A DNA stretch of 8,980 bases, from positions 1 through 8,980 of the forward strand of contig JAFQOC010000041.1 in NCBI GenBank assembly GCA_017420845.1, given 5' to 3'. This DNA is from Clostridia bacterium (GTDB taxonomy: Bacteria; Bacillota; Clostridia; Oscillospirales; CAG-272). The position numbers and the translations under genes are program-made. Under the pieces are notes generated by a model. It had not been told where the DNA came from, did not search any database, and saw nothing but the letters and a program-made list of their open reading frames with translations. Within the stretch, counting starts at the first letter, position 1. The number at the start of each line of letters is the position of its first letter. Below are positions 5,901 to 8,980 of the stretch, one piece after another.

Positions 5901-7552
5901 TCAACTATGCTTTCCGTGGCTGGAGTACCAGTCGTACTGCGACCACCGCAACGTATAGTCCGGGCGGTAGCTTTACGAAAAACGCCGCCACTACGCTGTA
6001 TGCCGTGTGGGAATATGATCCTGTCAAGTATAGTGTATCCTATAGCGGAAACGGTGGCTCGGGGGCACCTGCCACGCAGACCAAGACGTACGGTGTGGAT
6101 CTGACTCTTTCCGCAATTCAGCCTACCCGTAGCGGATATGACTTTATGGGGTGGGCTACAAGCTCTTACTCAACGAGCGTTTCCTACGCACCGGGAGACA
6201 ACTATGCGGACAATGCGGACACCACGCTTTATGCTGTATGGCAGTTGACCAACTACGATTTCTCGATTTCCGATCTTACCTTCTCTCAAGCCGATCCCTA
6301 CAAGTACGATCAGATCACGGTCAAGGTACGGGTTGACAACTGGGATACAAGGCACGCATATGAGGATATTCCTGTCCAGCTCTACTACGATGGCAGATTG
6401 GTATTTACGCAGGACGTAGATCTTGCGGTCTATGGCGTAGCGAATATCACCTTTACTCTGAACGTGGGTGGCTCTCCGGGTGATATGGCCATTGAAGCCC
6501 GTGTCAACTGGGCAGATCACCGGAATGAGACAAGAACCGGGAATAATTCCGTTTCCTCCACGATCCTTGTGCGGGACTTTGACTATGAGGTAACGGTGGA
6601 TCCCGTAACCGTAACGGGGAACTACTGTGAGGGGATGGATGTCATCACCTCCTTCTACGTGCTCAACAACAGCGACTATGACATTACGCCCGATATGCAC
6701 AATACCGCCCGGTTTGTGGCCTACTACTACAATGAGTCCAATAAGGTAGTGATTACGACGCAGGATTGGGCCGATGTGGTGGTGCCCGCCGGTGGCACGA
6801 ATCTTGTGTATTTCAAGTGGAAGGTTCCTGCCGGGCTCAACGGTATGATCGTGTATTTGGAGTGTACCGTCAACGCGGATCAACACATGAATGAGGAAAA
6901 TTTTGAAAATAATACTCTGTTCACCACGGCTACGGTGTCTTTGATCGATCAATCTCAGACCCCCGATACACGCTTTGAGAGCGAAGCACCGAGTTCTTAT
7001 CAGAACGTAAGCACACCCTCTAACAGCACCGACCAGGCAACTTGGACGATGTGGGAATATGAGGATGGCAGTTTTGTTTTGAAGAAGTACGGTATTCAGA
7101 TCTCGTCTGACTCTCCCGTGGTTGCGCCGAGTTTGGATTGTGTGAGTGCTGTATATGAAAACGACAAGTGGACAATGCGCTCAGGTTATGGTATTACGAT
7201 GAGCTATGCACCGAGTATTTCTACAGTCAGCGGTTATGATCACCCCGACAGTAACGCATATACCTCGGTTCAGTATGCGGTCGCAACATTCCCCGAGTTC
7301 CGTTATTTTGATACGAACGGTAATTGCAGAACGCTCCAATATGTAAGCGACAGTTATCAGTTTGTTGAAAATTCCGCAGCAGACGGAAATGCAAGAGTAC
7401 ACTTTATTCCCGTATATGTAAGGGACGGGAATTACACCGTTTCCGTGACGGCAACACACGTGTGGACGCCTGCAGGTATGATCGAAGCGACGAGAAGCGC
7501 TAATGTTATTATCATTGACGGTACTATTTATGATGATTGGTATCAAGGGTGA
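2897..7552 (+). CDS. Giant secreted surface protein with eleven InlB B-type repeats and CARDB-like domains
   Basis: The 1551-residue product starts with a signal peptide (RSKWTK, hydrophobic core, SAFA then cleavage near A28/D29). Residues 29-275 form an unassigned beta-rich region with eight Cys (53, 89, 106, 114, 117, 213, 230, 261). Residues 276-1116 are eleven Listeria-Bacteroides (InlB B / Flg_new) repeats of 74-78 residues, each built as YNANGGSGAP, TLS..KPTR.GYTF.GW, GG.YT.NA and TLYAVW. Residues about 1119-1226 and 1227-1347 look like CARDB beta-sandwiches (paired motifs such as ITVKVRVDNW and NETRTGNNS). Residues 1350-1551 are an unassigned beta-rich tail ending IDGTIYDDWYQG. InlB B repeats are beta-grasp modules of surface and adhesion proteins. 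There is no LPXTG, SLH, choline-binding or LysM motif and no final membrane helix. The likely role is adhesin or pilus-associated effector. Domain calls are firm for the repeats and moderate for CARDB; the function is inferred. Confidence 0.85.
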   Translation: MRSKWTKLILVCALLTLMMTIGAISAFADNYDAGHFHPTGGTSTYYAYTSSECNRTINVTFKDTGGSTVRKVVIHTKHGVDATISMYLCGYDIVGFSSNQSVLETCKMGPTSGCGTCTGSYLYIYYYFRTALSKSELNVTVTVRKWDPVSFEVRHYVEKDPTLNNFHRDNYQLHSTTNQQSLNYYASFSVSKKTITGYTLRSDYNSTVSGNLCFYQLAGATQNTPSSPRCYSYDLIQGTASIGSSGVSSYSESSDGTLRSCSNRKYWVEFFYDRNEYTISYNANGGSGAPSSQKKYYGVSTTLSTTKPTRNGYTFKGWGTASTSTSPSYQPGGTYTGNASRTLYAVWESDAPKTYTVSYNANGGSGAPATQTKTHGVTLTLSSTKPTRTGYTFKGWSTSSTATAASYSAGGSYTGNASITLYAVWAKTTYTVQYNANGGSGAPSAQTKTHGVTLTLSTVKPTRSGYTFAGWNVVQNATVAMYMAGGNYTSNSSTTLYAVWQRNYTVSYNANGGSGAPASQTKVQDIALTLSSVKPTRSGYTFVGWATNSTATNATYAAGGAYTANASVTLYAVWQQNPPMLYTIYFDDNGGTGGPVSQLKTHGVALTLSTTKPTRPNYTFLGWSVLSTATSATYAAGGTYTANSTATLYAVWDYTPPATYTITYDANGGSGAPASQTKTEGVALTLSATIPARTHHTFLGWATDSSATSADYSSGGSYTANASATLYAVWAYTPPATYTVSYHANGGTGAPSAQTKTEGETLTLSTVRPTRTGYTFYGWATDSTASAVVYAAGDSYTADASVTLYAVWQVNQYSVAYNANGGYGAPSAQTKTYDVALTLSSTIPTRSGYNFLGWGIAGNDTEPSYAAGGTYTANSGINLYAVWQRIPETYTIAYNANGGSGAPASQTKIEGVPLTLTTDQPTRSGYTFLGWSTSNSASSPTYYAGGSYTANTAATLYAVWEYIPPATYTISFDGNGGSDAPASVIKTEGVTLYLPTTVPTRFNYAFRGWSTSRTATTATYSPGGSFTKNAATTLYAVWEYDPVKYSVSYSGNGGSGAPATQTKTYGVDLTLSAIQPTRSGYDFMGWATSSYSTSVSYAPGDNYADNADTTLYAVWQLTNYDFSISDLTFSQADPYKYDQITVKVRVDNWDTRHAYEDIPVQLYYDGRLVFTQDVDLAVYGVANITFTLNVGGSPGDMAIEARVNWADHRNETRTGNNSVSSTILVRDFDYEVTVDPVTVTGNYCEGMDVITSFYVLNNSDYDITPDMHNTARFVAYYYNESNKVVITTQDWADVVVPAGGTNLVYFKWKVPAGLNGMIVYLECTVNADQHMNEENFENNTLFTTATVSLIDQSQTPDTRFESEAPSSYQNVSTPSNSTDQATWTMWEYEDGSFVLKKYGIQISSDSPVVAPSLDCVSAVYENDKWTMRSGYGITMSYAPSISTVSGYDHPDSNAYTSVQYAVATFPEFRYFDTNGNCRTLQYVSDSYQFVENSAADGNARVHFIPVYVRDGNYTVSVTATHVWTPAGMIEATRSANVIIIDGTIYDDWYQG
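3722..6244 (+). repeat. Eleven tandem InlB B-type coding repeats
   Basis: The repeat units are marked by the aromatic residue preceding the N-x-N-G-G core, at residues 281, 359, 434, 508, 586, 664, 742, 817, 894, 972 and 1049. This gives periods of 74-78 residues, or 222-234 bases. Every unit ends in LYAVW. Linkers between units vary: some are very short (QR, KT, VN) and others are Pro-containing (TPPA, IPPA, NPPM, DPV). The units are well conserved as protein but differ at many third codon positions, so they are not recent identical copies. Repeats 5 and 10 replace the core Tyr with Phe and are among the most divergent. Confidence 0.92.
6251..6937 (+). other. Two consecutive CARDB-like beta-sandwich domains within the surface protein
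   Basis: Residues about 1119-1226 and 1227-1347 each begin with aromatic-Asp-(Phe/Tyr) and alternating hydrophobic residues (YDFSISDLTF; FDYEVTVDPVTV). Each has a mid-domain strand of the type ITVKVRVDN or DVITSFYVLNN, and each ends in an Asn-rich turn before the last strand (RTGNNSV; ENFENNTLF). This is the pattern of CARDB domains, the cell-adhesion-related beta-sandwiches of bacteria. Two Cys (1244 and 1323) in the second domain could form a disulfide. Assignment is from pattern only. Confidence 0.6.
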
Positions 7553-7561
7553 GGTGAGCAT

Positions 7562-8164
7562 ATGGATGAAAAAGAAGTGTTGCATGGATATGTGATCGAT
7601 TCCCATATTTGGGTCGGTCACAAGCGGATCTGTTTCGGTATTGCCGAGGATCAAACCATTGAATTTCCGTATATGATGTGTGTTTATGAGTCCGAGGGGT
7701 ATATGTATCCCGTATGCGACAAGCTCCATTGCTACGATAATTTCCCCGAAGCGGTTCATGCGTATGCCAACAAGATCAGCGAGAGCGCCAAGGAACTGGA
7801 GGATCGCCGCGCCGCCATCGTCGGTGTGGACGATCCTTCTTGCCTGAAGGCAGAAGACGTGGTGGACATTTCATGGGAGGATAGCATTAAGGGTAAGGTC
7901 GTGGCCGTTAAGGAACGCTCTCTTACCCATGGATACCGAGATATTGCGAATCAACTCTACTACGTCAATAGTGGCTTTGGTGTGGAACCATGTAGCCGTG
8001 GCAGAGCGTGCTATGGCTGGAATCTTTACACCGGAGAAAAGTGCAGAATCGAGAGGCCTAACGTTATGGGCATCGTACCCCATGAAAAGCTACCCGAATT
8101 TGCCAAGAAAACGCTTGAAAAGGTGAAGCTTGAACAGAAAAAGGAGAGCAGGGATGCAAGATAA
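7562..8164 (+). CDS. Hypothetical cytosolic protein with conserved-looking C-terminal motif
   Basis: The 200-residue product has no signal peptide or membrane helix and I cannot assign a function. ATG 7562 follows a GGTGAGGTG Shine-Dalgarno sequence overlapping the stop of the surface protein gene. The first 80 residues are rich in aromatic residues and Cys. The middle (about 75-120) is helical and acidic. The C-terminal part (about 121-180) holds a compact motif series: HGYRD (123-127), YYVNSGFG (133-140), CSRGRACYGW (144-153), YTGEK and RPNVMGI. I have the impression of similar segments in small proteins of conjugative elements of gut Clostridia, but this is memory, not a search. Two Cys (144, 150) flank an RGR, which could bind a metal or nucleic acid; this is speculative. 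It overlaps the next gene by 11 bases. Confidence 0.75.
   Translation: MDEKEVLHGYVIDSHIWVGHKRICFGIAEDQTIEFPYMMCVYESEGYMYPVCDKLHCYDNFPEAVHAYANKISESAKELEDRRAAIVGVDDPSCLKAEDVVDISWEDSIKGKVVAVKERSLTHGYRDIANQLYYVNSGFGVEPCSRGRACYGWNLYTGEKCRIERPNVMGIVPHEKLPEFAKKTLEKVKLEQKKESRDAR
8141..8146 (+). promoter_or_regulatory. Ribosome binding site deciding the start at 8154
   Basis: AAGGAG sits seven bases before ATG 8154. The frame could be extended to a TTG at 8130, but no Shine-Dalgarno sequence precedes that codon at a useful distance, so 8154 is preferred. Confidence 0.65.
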
Positions 8165-8444
8165 ACGAATCAATGCGGGATATGAGATCATCAAGTCGTT
8201 TCCCGTAGGTAATACGGAATTTGTACTTGGTGAGAATATTCACGACCGCGCTCGGTATGTTACCTGGGAATGTACCGGGGGCAACAACTACTTTTGGGGT
8301 CATTACTTTACGGACAAAGAAGCGGCCAACAAGGACTTGTATGACCGCGTAGAAGCCGAGGTCGCTTTTAAGCGAAGCATTGGTGAATATCCGAAAGAGA
8401 ATGAACCCAAGAAAAAGACCAATAGAGATAGGGAGGATAGATAA
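8154..8444 (+). CDS. Hypothetical small protein with YVTWEC/GNNYFWGHY motif
   Basis: Starting at ATG 8154, the product is 96 residues, beginning MQDKRINAGYEIIKSF. It is soluble, with a beta-rich first two-thirds (GYEIIKSFPVGNTEFVLGEN, then ARYVTWECTGGNNYFWGHYF) followed by a helix (DKEAANKDLYDRVEAEVAF) and a highly charged Lys/Asp/Arg tail. The dense aromatic core around YVTWEC and GNNYFWGHY suggests a small compact fold that is conserved as a family. I recall similar proteins as unnamed genes on plasmids and integrative elements of Clostridia, unverified. No function can be assigned. It begins 11 bases before the end of the upstream gene and shares one base with the next (TAATG), so all three are probably translated in a coupled way. 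Confidence 0.75.
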   Translation: MQDKRINAGYEIIKSFPVGNTEFVLGENIHDRARYVTWECTGGNNYFWGHYFTDKEAANKDLYDRVEAEVAFKRSIGEYPKENEPKKKTNRDREDR

Positions 8445-8704
8445 TGGCTGAAGTAAATAAGACAAATCTCCGCTTGCTTACTCGTCTCATTGAGTCGGGA
8501 ATCACGTCGGAGAAACAGATTACAGCTTTGAAGCTCAAGGACATTCTTTCTATCCCGAATATCACAAAGGCCGAACTTACGGCACTTTGTGAATTGCAGG
8601 AGGAGATCAAATCGGCCGGGGTCTTGGCCTTCTTGGCAAAACCCGAAGCCAAGGAGAGCAGAGAAGAAAACGAAAGCAAGGAGAGTGTAGACGATGAAAC
8701 TTGA
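8444..8704 (+). CDS. Hypothetical small helical protein
   Basis: The product is 86 residues with no export signal. Residues 5-65 appear almost entirely helical, with regularly spaced Leu and Ile (LRLLTRLIESGITSEKQI, ALKLKDILSIPNITKAE, LTALCELQEEIKSAGVLAFL). Short turns at SGI and IPNI suggest three to four helices, perhaps a small protein- or DNA-binding bundle. The C-terminal 20 residues are a charged Glu/Lys/Ser tail that is probably disordered. ATG 8444 overlaps the previous stop by one base and has GGGAGG at 8431-8436. It ends 11 bases into the next gene. I do not recognise a family; a helix-turn-helix regulator is possible but no recognition helix is clear. Confidence 0.72.
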   Translation: MAEVNKTNLRLLTRLIESGITSEKQITALKLKDILSIPNITKAELTALCELQEEIKSAGVLAFLAKPEAKESREENESKESVDDET

Positions 8705-8980
8705 ACGCCTTGCTTTATGGGATGAAAAGTATCTTTTCACCGAGCAGGGCGAGACGGACAAGGGATATATCGGGTGGCTCAAGGGTTGTTTCGATGAAGA
8801 TAGATTGGTGCTCTCGGATATGGTAATGACGGGAGATAACGACTATATGATTCGTTACGAGCTTGAGTCGCTTTGTATTTTCCTTGCAAGTGAGGGTGCG
8901 GGGTATATGCTCCGCACTCTTTCCGATCTGAACGCTTTTTGCCGTGACAAGGTACACGACCACGTTCCGTATTCCTTTAA
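8694..8980 (+). CDS. Hypothetical protein, 3'-truncated by window end
   Basis: ATG 8694, preceded by AAGGAG at 8678-8683, opens a frame that runs to the window edge and gives 95 complete residues. The visible part has no signal peptide. It begins MKLERLALWDEKYLFTEQGE, continues with GYIGWLKGCFDEDRLVLSDM and a Tyr-Glu-rich helix (IRYELESLCIFLASEGAGYM), and ends near VHDHVPYSF. The alternation of aromatic and acidic residues looks like a compact alpha/beta N-terminal domain, but I cannot name it. It overlaps the upstream small gene by 11 bases, so it belongs to the same transcription unit. Full length and function cannot be judged from here. Confidence 0.72.
   Translation, partial: MKLERLALWDEKYLFTEQGETDKGYIGWLKGCFDEDRLVLSDMVMTGDNDYMIRYELESLCIFLASEGAGYMLRTLSDLNAFCRDKVHDHVPYSF

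Noticed and set aside
3722..6244. Periodic DNA repeats as a possible CRISPR or other non-coding array
   Set aside because: The 222-234 base period stays in frame, varies at third codon positions and encodes InlB B-type units, so it is a protein repeat.
7430..7552. Sortase signal or C-terminal membrane anchor on the surface protein
   Set aside because: No LPXTG-like motif, hydrophobic stretch of membrane length or basic tail is present before the stop.
7140..7560. Slightly lower GC in the 3' end of the surface protein gene as a sign of recombination
   Set aside because: Hand counts of a few 60-base lines give about 40-50% against about 50-58% in the repeats. The difference is small and explained by repeat composition.
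7545..7570. Operon boundary, terminator or promoter between the surface protein and the downstream genes
   Set aside because: Only nine bases separate the genes and no hairpin with a T-run is visible; nothing supports a boundary.
8130..8153. Upstream TTG start adding eight residues to the small gene at 8154
   Set aside because: No ribosome binding site precedes it, while ATG 8154 has AAGGAG at good spacing.

Overview
The window is one strand of densely packed genes. All nine are on the + strand, with gaps of 9-14 bases or short overlaps, strong AGGAGG-type ribosome binding sites and roughly 50% GC. This fits a Bacillota genome, most likely a gut-type Clostridia. The gene mix (Tad-like secretion parts, a DUF4320-like protein, a giant surface protein, then small unnamed cytosolic proteins) resembles cargo of a conjugative plasmid or integrative element. 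The element assignment is inference: no integrase, relaxase or attachment site is visible.

Region 1 (1-1497) holds the tail of a TadC/GspF-like inner-membrane platform protein. Two small single-helix proteins follow. One looks like DUF4320 and the other like TadE, and both resemble minor pseudopilins. Together they suggest a Tad-like (type IVc pilus or type II secretion related) machine whose ATPase, prepilin peptidase and major pilin genes would lie upstream.

Region 2 (1512-2907) encodes two unrecognised proteins, each with one N-terminal membrane helix and an exported part. The first is a short, very acidic, probably disordered stalk. The second has a long acidic linker and a folded domain of about 260 residues.

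Region 3 (2897-7552) is a 1551-residue secreted protein. It has a signal peptide, a Cys-containing N-terminal region, eleven tandem Listeria-Bacteroides (InlB B-type) repeats, two CARDB-like beta domains and an unassigned C-terminal region. No sortase motif or C-terminal membrane helix is present, so attachment through the neighbouring Tad-like machine or the two anchored proteins is an attractive hypothesis.

Region 4 (7562-8980) holds four small genes for probably cytosolic proteins, the last cut by the window end. None has a function I can name. They overlap one another and directly follow the surface-protein gene, so they are probably co-transcribed with it.

Taken together, the first six genes look like one surface-assembly operon: platform, pseudopilins, accessory anchored proteins and a large adhesin-like effector. 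No promoter, terminator, RNA gene, CRISPR array or insertion sequence was found, and no non-coding stretch exceeds about 15 bases.
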